Assembly: GCA_051647685.1 (NCBI GenBank) | Contig: JBOFEG010000023.1 | Location: 1 to 35,921, forward strand | Reading direction: 5' to 3' | DNA length: 35,921 bases | Origin: CALTSX01 sp051647685 | Lineage (GTDB): Bacteria > Chlamydiota > Chlamydiia > Chlamydiales > CALTSX01 | Shown here: piece after piece, positions 1 to 8,158 of the stretch | Numbering within the stretch: the first letter of the stretch is position 1 | Layout: the number at the start of each line of letters is the position of its first letter | Made by a program: the position numbers and the translations under genes | The notes under the pieces: model-generated | Databases searched by the model: none | The model's input: only the letters and a program-made list of their open reading frames with translations | What the model was told of the DNA's origin: nothing

Positions 1-977
1 TTGAATCGATGCAGTTCAACAAAAATACCAACTCGATCTCGTTTTTTGGAACAAATACTTCTATTAAAGAGGCCGAAAATCTGATAAGCTCACTAGACGC
101 CCCTTTGAAACAAGTATTTATAGAAATTCTCGTACTGGAAACCAATGTGTGTGACGCCCTTGACTTTGGAGTAGAGTGGTCTTTAAAATCAAATAACCCC
201 GAATATCTCGATCTATCGATGAATACAATGCTAGCGGGCAAACCTACGTATTGGGCCTACAATCACGAGAAAGGGACGAGAACTTCTAGAAATCCGGGCA
301 TTAATCTCGATCTCGGCATTATTGGAAATCGTATTTTGCATAAAAACAACTATTTTCCGACGCTATCAGCTCTTGTTTCTGCACTACAAAGAGATAATAA
401 CTCTACTATTGTATTAAACCAAAAAGTTATCACCCAAGACAATAAGAGTTCTAGGATTTTTGTCGGAGACACTATTCCATTTAATGGATCAACAGTTCAA
501 ATTACTGGAATAGGGCAACAAATAACGACTAACATTGATTATAAAGATATCGGTGTGACCTTAAGTATAAAACCTCTGCTAGGTGATGGAGATATTATTA
601 CCATTGAGTTATCAGAAGAAATAACAGATGCTATCGATGAATCTCCTTCTTCGTACAGAGGAATTCGAACTACTAAAACAAACATGATTACTAGTACGCA
701 TGTGCCAGATCAACATTTTCTTCTTCTCTCAGGGTCTAATCGTACAGTACAAAAAAAATCAACGAGAAAGGTTCCTTGTCTGGGCGCCATTCCATTGCTT
801 GGAAAACTGTTTAGCACAGAATCTAGAGAAAAAGATAAACGGTCTACTTTAATCTTTATACGACCTCAAGTGATACATTCATTTGAGCAATATAGAGACA
901 TTACTAAACGACATACAAATGCTTGCACTAAGGAAGGAAAACTAGCTTTGCAAAAAAGCTGCGAAGAGCAACATTAA
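1..977 (+). CDS. gspD: Type II secretion secretin GspD, 3' part (5' end outside window)
   Basis: The frame is open from the left edge (codons for Glu-Ser precede the first Met at 9), so this is the C-terminal part of a longer protein, at least 324 residues visible. It carries the secretin hallmarks: the N3-type segment LDAPLKQVFIEILVLET near the start, a beta-rich secretin core with the G-x-I-P-F region (DTIPFNGSTVQI), and the late signature VPCLGAIPLLGKLF followed by LIFIRPQVI. Secretins form the outer-membrane multimeric gate of type II (and III) secretion. The VPxLG-IPxLG-LF pattern and the absence of long type III-specific extensions favour GspD, as found in Chlamydiae. The stop overlaps the end of the converging small gene on the other strand. 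Family assignment is firm; type II rather than another secretin class is inferred. Confidence 0.9.
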   Translation, partial: ESMQFNKNTNSISFFGTNTSIKEAENLISSLDAPLKQVFIEILVLETNVCDALDFGVEWSLKSNNPEYLDLSMNTMLAGKPTYWAYNHEKGTRTSRNPGINLDLGIIGNRILHKNNYFPTLSALVSALQRDNNSTIVLNQKVITQDNKSSRIFVGDTIPFNGSTVQITGIGQQITTNIDYKDIGVTLSIKPLLGDGDIITIELSEEITDAIDESPSSYRGIRTTKTNMITSTHVPDQHFLLLSGSNRTVQKKSTRKVPCLGAIPLLGKLFSTESREKDKRSTLIFIRPQVIHSFEQYRDITKRHTNACTKEGKLALQKSCEEQH

Positions 978-1390
978 CTTTTTTGAAACTCATATCTTTT
1001 ATTAGATATATCCCGAGATATTTGAGATAAATGTTCCATATATTCAAGTAACTTTCTCATCTTCGATGTGGAACTATACTGAGATAAATTATCTAATTTC
1101 TTTAGAGAAGAGTGCCAATAACTCACTAAATTTTCATAAGGGCCGATTAGATCGGAAAGAAATAAACGATTTTCAATACCTGGAGTTATCGATGGTGGAT
1201 CAACATAAGTCTGATTGATTGTATTTTTTTGAAATAATCTATCTACGTGAGAACCATAATTCAAACTCTTATTAAGAGCTGCTATATCGGGAATAGGTAC
1301 CGATTTTTCTCGTTTATAGATATTAGAGATATCCTCATACAGATAGGGCTCTGAATAAAGGGAAGAACTTTTGTTTACGGAAGAAGTCAT
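974..1390 (-). CDS. Hypothetical protein, 138 aa
   Basis: A 138-residue ORF converging on gspD, with the two stop codons overlapping. I do not recognise the family. The protein is soluble-looking and Tyr/Ser-rich at the N-terminus (residues 8-30), with a helical C-terminal half (about 85-138) rich in Leu, Lys and Ser. No signal peptide or membrane segment is visible. The ATG has no clear Shine-Dalgarno sequence. The open frame and the tight fit between gspD and the MFS gene support a real gene. It could be a secreted or lineage-specific protein, but nothing in the sequence establishes that. Confidence 0.55.
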   Translation of the reverse strand: MTSSVNKSSSLYSEPYLYEDISNIYKREKSVPIPDIAALNKSLNYGSHVDRLFQKNTINQTYVDPPSITPGIENRLFLSDLIGPYENLVSYWHSSLKKLDNLSQYSSTSKMRKLLEYMEHLSQISRDISNKRYEFQKS

Positions 1391-1431
1391 AGAAAATTAA
1401 TTGAGGTAAAGTTTCAGCTAATTAGTCTGTC

Positions 1432-1449
1432 ACAAAAGAGGGCTTTTGT
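1432..1449 (+). promoter_or_regulatory. Perfect inverted repeat in the MFS gene leader
   Basis: ACAAAAG-AGGG-CTTTTGT is a perfect 7-bp inverted repeat with a 4-nt loop. It lies just upstream of the ribosome-binding site (AGGATA at about 1453) and ATG (1463) of the MFS exporter. It could be a short RNA hairpin in the leader or an operator for a local repressor. No matching regulator gene is next to it. Confidence 0.35.
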
Positions 1450-1462
1450 CTAGGATAAAACT

Positions 1463-2689
1463 ATGACTTTAAGACAGATTCTCCCTATTCTTTTAACTAT
1501 TCTACTAGGACATATCGGTTTTTCTATGGTTTTACCTATTTTTCCATTATGGGTAGGCGATGCCGCACCAATAATGATTGCAGGAAAACCATTTTTATCG
1601 ACTCATGCGATGCGTCTCGGCTTTTTGCTCGCTATGTATCCTTTGGGTCAGTGTATTAGCAGTCCTATTTTTGGGAAGTTATCCGATAGATTTGGAAGAA
1701 GACCTATTTTACTCGCCTCTTTAATCGGTATTATCCCCTCTTATTTCTTTACTATGTTCAGTATCATGACAAACAATCTTTTGCTTGTTGTTATCTCTCG
1801 ATTTATCTGTGGCATATTTGAGGGAAACATGGTGATTGCCCAAGCGGCTATTTTAGATTACGAACTGGATCATGAGGAAAAGATACGAAACTTCGGCTCC
1901 CTAATTGCAACTTCAAGTCTTGGATTTATCATAGGACCCATTCTTGGAGGTATATTATCGAATAAAGACTTCTCACCTCTTTTTACTTATTCGACTCCCT
2001 TTGCAGTGGCTGGGTTCTTCAGTATTATAACCCTCTTATCGGTATTTTTTTTATTTTCTGAAACGAAAAAAAAAGGATTTTCTACTTCTCTTACTTGGAA
2101 AAAAATTGTATCTAGTTATTACAAGGGATTTCGTTTTCCGACTCTCCGGCCTATTTATACTCTCAATTTCTTTCTCTCTTTATCTGTCTTCTTTTTCCTA
2201 GAGTTTTTTCCGATGATGCTTGTACATCGTTTTGAATTTACCTCTTATAATTTGGGATTTACCACGGCTTATCTCTCGATTCCTATATTTTTAGCTCCTT
2301 TTCTACTCAAAAAAATTTCGAAGCGTTTACCGCCTGAAAGAATGCTTCAATATACTGCTTTGCTGCTTTCTTTATTTTTAATTCTGTTTATTTATTCCCC
2401 CGCTCTGCTCTTCTTATTTATAGCTTTATTTTTCTTAGGACTCTGCATTGCCACTATTTTTACTTTTGCTCCGCTTCTCATTGCAACTCGAGTCGATGCA
2501 GAGATACAGGGAGAAACGCTGGGTCTAAATCAATCTGTACAAGTATTTTCTGAAGCGGTTTCAGGTGTTATTGGAGGAATGCTTGCAGCTACTCTGCTCA
2601 CGCTCCCACTGAATGCAGCAGCGCTCGTTGCAGGTATCTGCGGTTTATGCCTCTTCTTTGTGAATAAACGAAGAGGTCTCATTCATTGA
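1463..2689 (+). CDS. MFS drug/metabolite exporter (DHA1, TetA/MdtG-like)
   Basis: A 408-residue integral membrane protein with about 12 hydrophobic segments. Loop 2-3 has MFS motif A (GKLSDRFGRRPILL, about residues 71-84), and TM5 has the antiporter motif C-like GFIIGPILGGIL (about 153-164), which is typical of proton-coupled drug exporters of the DHA1 group. A basic stretch after TM6 fits the usual central cytoplasmic loop. The start has a good AGGATA ribosome-binding site 8-9 nt upstream. The gene converges on ddl and their ends overlap by 11 nt. The substrate cannot be told from sequence; tetracycline-like drugs, sugars or siderophores are all possible for this group. Confidence 0.85.
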   Translation: MTLRQILPILLTILLGHIGFSMVLPIFPLWVGDAAPIMIAGKPFLSTHAMRLGFLLAMYPLGQCISSPIFGKLSDRFGRRPILLASLIGIIPSYFFTMFSIMTNNLLLVVISRFICGIFEGNMVIAQAAILDYELDHEEKIRNFGSLIATSSLGFIIGPILGGILSNKDFSPLFTYSTPFAVAGFFSIITLLSVFFLFSETKKKGFSTSLTWKKIVSSYYKGFRFPTLRPIYTLNFFLSLSVFFFLEFFPMMLVHRFEFTSYNLGFTTAYLSIPIFLAPFLLKKISKRLPPERMLQYTALLLSLFLILFIYSPALLFLFIALFFLGLCIATIFTFAPLLIATRVDAEIQGETLGLNQSVQVFSEAVSGVIGGMLAATLLTLPLNAAALVAGICGLCLFFVNKRRGLIH

Positions 2690-3731
2690 TGAAAGCGAAC
2701 TTTCGATTGGAAGCATCTAGAGCAAAATCTATCAGTGCGTTTATTAATTCTTTAGCTGGATAGCCAGTGATTTCTAATAATTTAGGATATAAACTTATCG
2801 CTGTAAATCCCGGAATGGTATTCACTTCATTCACCAAAAGCTCACCTGTCTTCAACAAAAAGAAATCTATTCGAGCCATTCCACGGCATCTCATAATATC
2901 AAATACCTGGAGGGCTAGCTTTTGCAATTGGCGCTCAATATCGAAAGAAACAGTGGCTGGGACTCGCAGATTGGCTAAGTCGGCATGCACGTATTTTGCA
3001 TTATAGGAATAGAAATTCTGCACACAATCAATCTCTCCTGACTTGGATGCTATAGGATTTCTATTCCCAAGTATAGAGCATTCGAGTTCTCTCCCTTGAA
3101 TATACTCTTCAAAGATTAGATAATCAGAAAGCGCACTTGCGCTATCAATAGCAGCATCCCACTCCTCTGCTGAATCTACCTTATTCACTCCAAGGGATGA
3201 GCCTCTATTAGAAGGTTTTACCACTAAAGGAAGCCCTAAAGCACCTCTAGCATCTTCAAAGGAAAAGATATGATCACTCCTACAAGATAGATACTTAGCG
3301 ATAGGGACTCCCGCGTGTTGAAAAAGCTTTTTCATGATAATTTTGTCCATACAAATTGCGGAACTCAAGACATCTGCGCCAACACATGGAATAGAGAGTA
3401 AGGAACAAAAGCCTTGAATGCCTCCATCTTCTCCGGGACTACCGTGAATTAACGGAAAGATTACATCTAAGGTATTTCGTAAATAGGATAATGTAGGATC
3501 TATCGGCTCAAGAAAGGTTAGATCTGAGCAAATCGCCTCTCCATTCCAAGACAAGAATTCTTGTAATCTATTTACTTGGAACCAATTCCCTTGCAAATCA
3601 ATTGCAATAGGAATCACTGTGAACTTTTCTTGATCTATCACAGACAAGACATATCTTGCTGATAGAAGAGAAATGGTGTGCTCATACGTTGATCCACCAA
3701 ATACTATAGCTACTCGAAGCTTCTCTCTCAC
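2679..3731 (-). CDS. ddl: D-alanine--D-alanine ligase
   Basis: An ATP-grasp enzyme of 350 residues that joins two D-Ala for the peptidoglycan stem peptide in the cytoplasm. Visible signatures are GGSTYEHTISLLSA at the N-terminus, HGSPGEDGGIQG (about 95-106), the KPSNRGSSLGV ATP-binding loop (about 172-182) and the C-terminal NEVNTIPGFT-SLYPKL (about 306-324), all matching Ddl. The start is GTG (3731) with AGGAAATT upstream; the next ATG would cut into the conserved N-terminus. In Chlamydiaceae the Ddl domain is fused behind MurC. Here it is a free single-domain gene of normal length, and with murB elsewhere in the window it supports an active peptidoglycan precursor pathway. Confidence 0.95.
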   Translation of the reverse strand: MREKLRVAIVFGGSTYEHTISLLSARYVLSVIDQEKFTVIPIAIDLQGNWFQVNRLQEFLSWNGEAICSDLTFLEPIDPTLSYLRNTLDVIFPLIHGSPGEDGGIQGFCSLLSIPCVGADVLSSAICMDKIIMKKLFQHAGVPIAKYLSCRSDHIFSFEDARGALGLPLVVKPSNRGSSLGVNKVDSAEEWDAAIDSASALSDYLIFEEYIQGRELECSILGNRNPIASKSGEIDCVQNFYSYNAKYVHADLANLRVPATVSFDIERQLQKLALQVFDIMRCRGMARIDFFLLKTGELLVNEVNTIPGFTAISLYPKLLEITGYPAKELINALIDFALDASNRKFAFINE

Positions 3732-3927
3732 AATTTCCTATAAGTCAAGAATAGTTCTCTTGCAAAATTATCCAAAAAAAATCATTTCTGCCCACAAGAA
3801 TAAAAAAAACACTATAAATTTCTTATTTCTAATAATTTACATAAGCATTAATCTTTTTGATTTGCAATTATAAAGCAAAGTCGGGAATCTGAAAATAGTA
3901 GCTAATATCTAAAATGGGGAGAAAAAA

Positions 3928-4371
3928 ATGCAGGCGAAACATGGCGATAAAGTGAAAGTGCATTACACGGGAAAATTTCGCGGAAATCAAGTGTTTGATA
4001 GTTCGAAGGATCGAGAACCTATTATGTTTACTATTGGATCTGGAGAAATTATTGCCGGTTTCGAAAAAGCAATCATTGGCATGAATCCTGGAGAACAAAA
4101 GACAATCCAAGTGAATTCAGAAGAGGCTTATGGGCCCATTCTCAATGAATTAATTACTCAGGTAGAAAAGAATAAGATACCCTCTCACATCCATTTAGAA
4201 GAAGGGACTCTACTGCAAATTGGTGATCAACAAGAGGGGCCAACTGCTATTGTCAGAATTGCAAAAATCGATAATAATACAGTCACCCTCGATGCGAATC
4301 ACCCACTTGCTGGTAAAGATCTGATCTTTGAAATAAAATTACTTGAGATTATTGCAGCGCCCAATTCATGA
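3928..4371 (+). CDS. FKBP-type peptidyl-prolyl isomerase, SlyD-like
   Basis: A 147-residue protein with the FKBP start VKVHYTGKFRG-QVFDSS, then GSGEIIAGFEKAIIGMNPGE. An insert-in-flap region follows (about 70-120), and the protein closes with DANHPLAGKDLIFEIKLLEI, the pattern of SlyD/FkpB-like cis-trans prolyl isomerases. It lacks the His/Cys-rich metal-binding tail of E. coli SlyD. No signal peptide is seen, so it is probably a cytoplasmic folding helper. The ribosome-binding site GGGGAG sits 6 nt before the ATG. The stop overlaps the start of the next gene (ATGA), implying translational coupling. Confidence 0.9.
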   Translation: MQAKHGDKVKVHYTGKFRGNQVFDSSKDREPIMFTIGSGEIIAGFEKAIIGMNPGEQKTIQVNSEEAYGPILNELITQVEKNKIPSHIHLEEGTLLQIGDQQEGPTAIVRIAKIDNNTVTLDANHPLAGKDLIFEIKLLEIIAAPNS

Positions 4372-4718
4372 TTTCTGAGAAAAAAATGCAAGCCATCCAA
4401 AAGAGGATGATAGAGCTCCGCATTTATGAAAAAGACTTGACCGAGAAATATACCCTGGGCCAGGGGAAGGGCGGACAAAAAGCGCAGAAGAGTTATAGTT
4501 CCGTTTACCTTAAACATATTCCTACAGGAACGATAGCTAGCAGCTCTGCATCCCGATCGCGAGAAAAAAATAGATTTCTCGCGCGTCGAATTTTATGCGA
4601 TAAAATCGCCTTGCAATGCGGATTTACTACCGAATCAGTAAGAGATAATCTACAAATCAAAAAACAGAAAAAGAGGAGAGCTCGCAGGAGCCGAGAGAGG
4701 AAGGATCCTTTGGACTAA
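4368..4718 (+). CDS. Class I release-factor-like GGQ protein (ribosome rescue type)
   Basis: A small (116 aa) RF-1 domain protein without codon-recognition domains. The catalytic GGQ is at residues 35-37 in GQGKGGQKAQKS, followed by SASRSREKNRFLARR, as in ArfB/ICT1/C12orf65-type proteins. The C-terminus (about 95-116) is extremely basic (KKQKKRRARRSRERK), resembling the tail by which ArfB-type factors enter the empty mRNA channel of stalled ribosomes. The role is therefore inferred as peptidyl-tRNA hydrolysis on stalled ribosomes. The start ATG overlaps the FKBP stop codon, so the two genes form a coupled pair. Confidence 0.85.
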   Translation: MISEKKMQAIQKRMIELRIYEKDLTEKYTLGQGKGGQKAQKSYSSVYLKHIPTGTIASSSASRSREKNRFLARRILCDKIALQCGFTTESVRDNLQIKKQKKRRARRSRERKDPLD

Positions 4719-4740
4719 TCAAATTCTTTGTAACCTTCCC

Positions 4741-4770
4741 TTGAAGAGATAAAGATTTTTTTCGTACAAT
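4741..4770 (+). promoter_or_regulatory. Putative sigma70-type promoter of the oppA-like gene
   Basis: TTGAAG (4741-4746) and TACAAT (4765-4770), separated by 18 nt, resemble -35 and -10 boxes. They lie 35 nt before the ATG of the peptide-binding protein gene, whose ribosome-binding site is TCAGGAG. This is motif reading only. Confidence 0.4.
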
Positions 4771-4804
4771 TCTTTCACTATTTTATCTATTTATCAGGAG
4801 TTAT

Positions 4805-6385
4805 ATGAAAAAAATTATTATTGTAGTGAGTATTCTGCTTGGCATTTTTGTAACCTATCAGTCAGTCTTTGCAAAGAAAAAATCCACTATTGTACAACAA
4901 GAAATGCGGATTGCTATCCCAGCAGATCCAAATTCTTTCGATCCAAGAGCTGTTATTGATATGCAATCACAATGTATTCTTATGCCACTATTTGAGGGAT
5001 TAATGCGCCTCAGTAACGAGGGTGCTTTAGAAAACGGAATTGCTGATTCATACAGTATCAACGAAGAGAAAACAGTATATACTTTTCAGCTAAAGAAAAC
5101 CAACTGGTCCAATGGAGATCGAGTAACGGCTCACAATTTTGAAAAAGCGTGGAAACGCATTATTTCTCCCAATTTCCCAACAAAAGCTATTTTCTTCTTT
5201 AATGTGATTAAAAATGCACAGAAAGCTAAGAGAGGAGATTGCCCGATAGATGATGTCGGCGTAATCGCAGTGGACGATTATACATTGCAAGTAACGCTTG
5301 AACATCCCGCTACCTACTTTTTAGAGCTTCTTACAGCCCCCTGCTTTGCTCCTGCTCATGACAAGAATGAATCTTTTTTCTCGAGTCATACCTCTTCTAC
5401 AAGCCTAATCAGCAATGGACCTTTTTGCTTTTACTCTTGGTCGCCAAACCACTCTCTTATATTCAAAAAAAATGATACTTATTGGGATCGGACCAATGTT
5501 ACTTTAGATACTCTTACTTTTTCTATCATTGCCGATGCCTCGACGGCTCTGCATTTATTTGAGCAGGGAAAAATAGACTATCTCGATGCTATATCAATTC
5601 CTGTCGAATCTATTCCAAGCTTAAAGAAGAAAAAGATCCTGCAAACCATAGATAGTTTGAAAATGGAATGGCTATTCGTAAATGTAAATGCTTTTCCAGT
5701 AAACAATCTCAATTTTAGAAAAGCTCTATCTTTATCTATTAATCGTCCTTACATATCCCAGTATTTTTACTATAATGGGGAAACTCCGGCCAGTAACATT
5801 CTTCCAAAACAACTACAGTTATTAGATACAGTGCAAGAAGAATTTTCTCCTGAGCCAGCAAAAGCATTGCTAACAAAATCAATGGAAGAAATGGGACTTA
5901 ACCTCGATACATTTCCACAAATTGTTCTTAAGGGGAAACCTCTTACCCAAGACATGCAACTAATGCAAGTCCTCCAAGAACAATGGAGAAAATATTTAGG
6001 ACTCGATATAAAAATTGAAGTTTTAGATTTTAAGTTATTGCTAGAGGATGTAACGACCCAAAATTTCCAAATAGCGCTTCTTAGTTGGGCCTCTTTCTTC
6101 AATGATCCGATTTATAATCTCAATAGTTTAAATAGTGAGATAAGTTTTACCGGATGGGAAAATAAAGACTATGCAAGCCTTATCGAATTATCTAATAATA
6201 CGATAGATCTAATGCAACGGCGAGAACTTTTAAAACAAGCAACCCTTCTCACTCGAGAAGAAATGCCTATTATTCCCTTATTCGATAGCCCTAGCTATTT
6301 TGTTTTAAATTCTAGAATAGGTAATCTGACTTTTAATGCATTTGGAAAGCCAATCTTTACTTATGTAAAGACTACTAAAAAGTGA
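4805..6385 (+). CDS. oppA: ABC transporter peptide-binding protein, OppA-like
   Basis: A 526-residue family 5 extracellular solute-binding protein. Residues 1-23 are a signal peptide (basic MKK start, hydrophobic core, VFA cleavage site) with no lipobox Cys, so it should be a free periplasmic protein. The mature part starts with the family pattern (MRIAIPADPNSFDPR), followed by PLFEGLMRLSNEG, then WSNGDRVTAHNFEKAWKRI (about 100-118) and FRKALSLSINRPYI (about 306-319). These are the cores of the two lobes that close over oligopeptides. No permease or ATPase genes are next to it; Chlamydiae often carry extra, orphan oppA copies. A promoter-like pair and an AGGAG ribosome-binding site precede it. 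The exact ligand is unknown. Confidence 0.92.
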   Translation: MKKIIIVVSILLGIFVTYQSVFAKKKSTIVQQEMRIAIPADPNSFDPRAVIDMQSQCILMPLFEGLMRLSNEGALENGIADSYSINEEKTVYTFQLKKTNWSNGDRVTAHNFEKAWKRIISPNFPTKAIFFFNVIKNAQKAKRGDCPIDDVGVIAVDDYTLQVTLEHPATYFLELLTAPCFAPAHDKNESFFSSHTSSTSLISNGPFCFYSWSPNHSLIFKKNDTYWDRTNVTLDTLTFSIIADASTALHLFEQGKIDYLDAISIPVESIPSLKKKKILQTIDSLKMEWLFVNVNAFPVNNLNFRKALSLSINRPYISQYFYYNGETPASNILPKQLQLLDTVQEEFSPEPAKALLTKSMEEMGLNLDTFPQIVLKGKPLTQDMQLMQVLQEQWRKYLGLDIKIEVLDFKLLLEDVTTQNFQIALLSWASFFNDPIYNLNSLNSEISFTGWENKDYASLIELSNNTIDLMQRRELLKQATLLTREEMPIIPLFDSPSYFVLNSRIGNLTFNAFGKPIFTYVKTTKK

Positions 6386-6400
6386 TAAGTCAGAAAATAA

Positions 6401-6430
6401 ATGAGGGTAGCTAATTTCAGTTACTCTCAT
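6401..6430 (-). terminator. Hairpin terminator after tRNA-Ser / between convergent genes
   Basis: ATGAGGGTA pairs with TACTCTCAT (one G-T pair), and the stem extends inward to a loop of about 6 nt. It lies between the oppA stop and the tRNA-Ser 3' end. On the minus strand it is followed by TTATTTTC, so it most likely terminates the pheS/tRNA-Ser transcript; it may also slow read-through from oppA. Confidence 0.6.
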
Positions 6431-6435
6431 ATAAT

Positions 6436-6523
6436 CGGAAGCGGAGGGATTCGAACCCCCGGATGGCTCATCACCATCAAATGTTTTCAAGACATCCGCA
6501 TTCGGCCGCTCTGCCACGCTTCC
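6436..6523 (-). tRNA. tRNA-Ser (anticodon TGA)
   Basis: Read on the minus strand, the 7-bp acceptor stem GGAAGCG/CGCTTCC closes a class II tRNA. It has a D-arm, an anticodon arm GATGT-CTTGAAA-ACATT giving anticodon TGA, a long variable arm (GATGG/CCATC stem) and a T-arm with GTTCGAAT. The discriminator is G (6436), as expected for Ser. The CCA end is not encoded. It lies 5 nt downstream of the pheS stop on the same strand, so it may be co-transcribed with the ribosomal/pheS operon. Confidence 0.95.
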
Positions 6524-6528
6524 CTGTA

Positions 6529-7551
6529 TTATTTAAATTGATTGATAAATCTCATGTCATTGTTAAAAAAGAGACGAATATCTTGTACGCCATAGCGCAA
6601 CATAAATAATCTCTCGACACCATTTCCCCAGGCATAGCCAGAATATTTCTCTGGATCAATGCCACCTCGGCGCAGTACTTCTGGATGGATCATACCAGTA
6701 CCAGCGACCTCGAGCCATCCCGTATCTTTACATAAACGGCACCCGGTTCCCTGGCAGGAAGTACATTTAATATCGACTTCAAGCCCCGGTTCGACAAATG
6801 GGAAGTAACTCGGTCGAAATCGCAAGAAAACTTCTTTGCCAAATAGTCTAGAGTAAAATTCTTTTTTCGTCGCGAGTAAATCAGCTAAAGTAACATTTTG
6901 ATCGATATACATCGCATCTACTTGATGAAAAATTACATGAGAGCGAGGTGTTATTGTTTCATTGCGATAGCATTTTCCAGGACAAATGGATCGAATAGGA
7001 GGAGATAATTTCTCCATAACTCTCTGTTGAAAATTTGTCGTATGAGATCGAAGTAAATAATTTTTATCGAGATAGAAAGTATCCTGCATATCTCTCGCAG
7101 GATGATCTTCCGGATAATTTAGACCGCCATAATTATAATATTCAGATTCTATGGCAGGAGATTTCTCTACGACGAAACCCATACTAATCAAGATATCGAT
7201 CATTTCTTCCATCATTTGATAGACGGGATGAATTGATCCAAGCGAGTATTTTTTTCCAGGTAGAGTAACATCGATGATTTCTTTGCGAAAAATTTGCTTT
7301 TGTTCTTCTTGATGAAAAAGTTCTTTTTTTTCTTCTAAAGCATCAGTAATATAAGATTTCGTTTCGTGGAGTGTTTTACCAATATTCGGCCTTTCGTCTA
7401 CTGGGTACATTTTAACAGCTTGCAAGAGGCCAGAAAGCGATCCTTTCTTACCTAAGAAATCAATGCGAATTTTCTCTATATCTAAAGAAGTTTTAGCTTC
7501 TTCTAAGGATATTTGAAACTTCTGCCGTAAATGAGTGATTTGTTCGTCCAC
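6529..7551 (-). CDS. pheS: Phenylalanyl-tRNA synthetase alpha subunit
   Basis: The 340-residue catalytic subunit of the alpha2-beta2 PheRS. It has an N-terminal coiled coil (about 1-90), then class II motifs: LLRSHTTNFQQRVM, GKCYRNETITPRSH (motif 2), FRPSYFPFVEPGLEVD and the motif 3 region GYAWGNGVERLFMLRYG. Between the last two is a four-cysteine insertion, CTSCQGTGCRLCKDTGW, that looks like a small zinc knuckle found in a subset of PheS proteins. It starts 7 nt after rplT and is the last protein gene of the infC-rpmI-rplT-pheS unit. pheT does not follow, so the beta subunit must be encoded elsewhere, as I recall for Chlamydia. Confidence 0.97.
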   Translation of the reverse strand: MDEQITHLRQKFQISLEEAKTSLDIEKIRIDFLGKKGSLSGLLQAVKMYPVDERPNIGKTLHETKSYITDALEEKKELFHQEEQKQIFRKEIIDVTLPGKKYSLGSIHPVYQMMEEMIDILISMGFVVEKSPAIESEYYNYGGLNYPEDHPARDMQDTFYLDKNYLLRSHTTNFQQRVMEKLSPPIRSICPGKCYRNETITPRSHVIFHQVDAMYIDQNVTLADLLATKKEFYSRLFGKEVFLRFRPSYFPFVEPGLEVDIKCTSCQGTGCRLCKDTGWLEVAGTGMIHPEVLRRGGIDPEKYSGYAWGNGVERLFMLRYGVQDIRLFFNNDMRFINQFK

Positions 7552-7558
7552 GATCTAT

Positions 7559-7921
7559 TTATTTCAAATTAAGTGCATTTTTTGCTGTTTGAGCAACCAT
7601 TGCAAAATTAGGCAGATCATGCATAGCGAGATGAGCTAGCATTTTGCGATTTAACATACAACCCGCTTGTTTTAGTCCAAAAATAAACTTGCTGTAAGAA
7701 ATCCCATTAATTTTAGCCGCGGTAGAAATTCGAATATTCCACAACCTGCGAAAATCTCTCTTTTTTCGTTTGCGATGATGGTAATTAAAAGCCATTGCTT
7801 TCATTACTGCATCTTTCGTTAAACGAATATGATTTTTTCTATCTCCGACAAATCCCTTTGCCTGTTTTAGTATTCGTTTTCTTCGTCTTCGTGAAGAAAC
7901 TGCTTTTGTAATTCTGACCAT
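7559..7921 (-). CDS. rplT: 50S ribosomal protein L20
   Basis: 120 residues, very basic at the N-terminus (SSRRRRKRILKQAKGF), with the family core FNYHHRKRKKRDFRRLWN followed by GISYSKFI and LAHLAMHDLPNF. L20 binds 23S rRNA early in large-subunit assembly. In several bacteria it also represses its own operon by binding a leader RNA; I see no obvious leader structure here. It sits between rpmI (21-nt gap) and pheS (7-nt gap) in the conserved translation operon. The length is normal for the family. Confidence 0.97.
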   Translation of the reverse strand: MVRITKAVSSRRRRKRILKQAKGFVGDRKNHIRLTKDAVMKAMAFNYHHRKRKKRDFRRLWNIRISTAAKINGISYSKFIFGLKQAGCMLNRKMLAHLAMHDLPNFAMVAQTAKNALNLK

Positions 7922-7942
7922 AACCTCTTTCCTTATCTAATT

Positions 7943-8146
7943 TTAAACACCCTGCATTAACTTTGCATATAAAGAGTGATAGCTTGGAGAAACAACTTTA
8001 GCCTTTAGTAAGCGTTTTTTCTGTTTTACAGATTTTTTTGCTAGTAAATGTTTTCTTCCTTGGCTTCTTCTCATAAGCTTTCCGGTAGCTGTTAATTGAA
8101 ATCTTTTTTTTATTGCTTTCTTAGTTTTTGCTTTTACTTTAGGCAT
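7943..8146 (-). CDS. rpmI: 50S ribosomal protein L35
   Basis: A 67-residue basic protein with the family start MPKVKAKTKKAIKKRFQLT, the GKLMRRSQGRKHLLAKKS core, and a C-terminus ending in LYAKLMQGV. It has the normal length for L35. It lies 12 nt after infC and 21 nt before rplT in the infC-rpmI-rplT order seen widely in bacteria. Confidence 0.97.
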   Translation of the reverse strand: MPKVKAKTKKAIKKRFQLTATGKLMRRSQGRKHLLAKKSVKQKKRLLKAKVVSPSYHSLYAKLMQGV

Positions 8147-8158
8147 AAACGCCTCCTC

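Noticed and set aside
3673..3873. A 66-codon plus-strand ORF across the ddl 5' end and the following intergenic region
   Set aside because: Hydrophobic tail arises from AT-rich DNA; no ribosome-binding site, overlaps ddl.
3868..4110. An 80-codon minus-strand ORF over the FKBP gene
   Set aside because: It lies opposite a well-supported gene and has no recognisable features.
6305..6517. A 70-codon minus-strand ORF over tRNA-Ser
   Set aside because: Its N-terminus is the translation of the tRNA gene itself; a classic false ORF.
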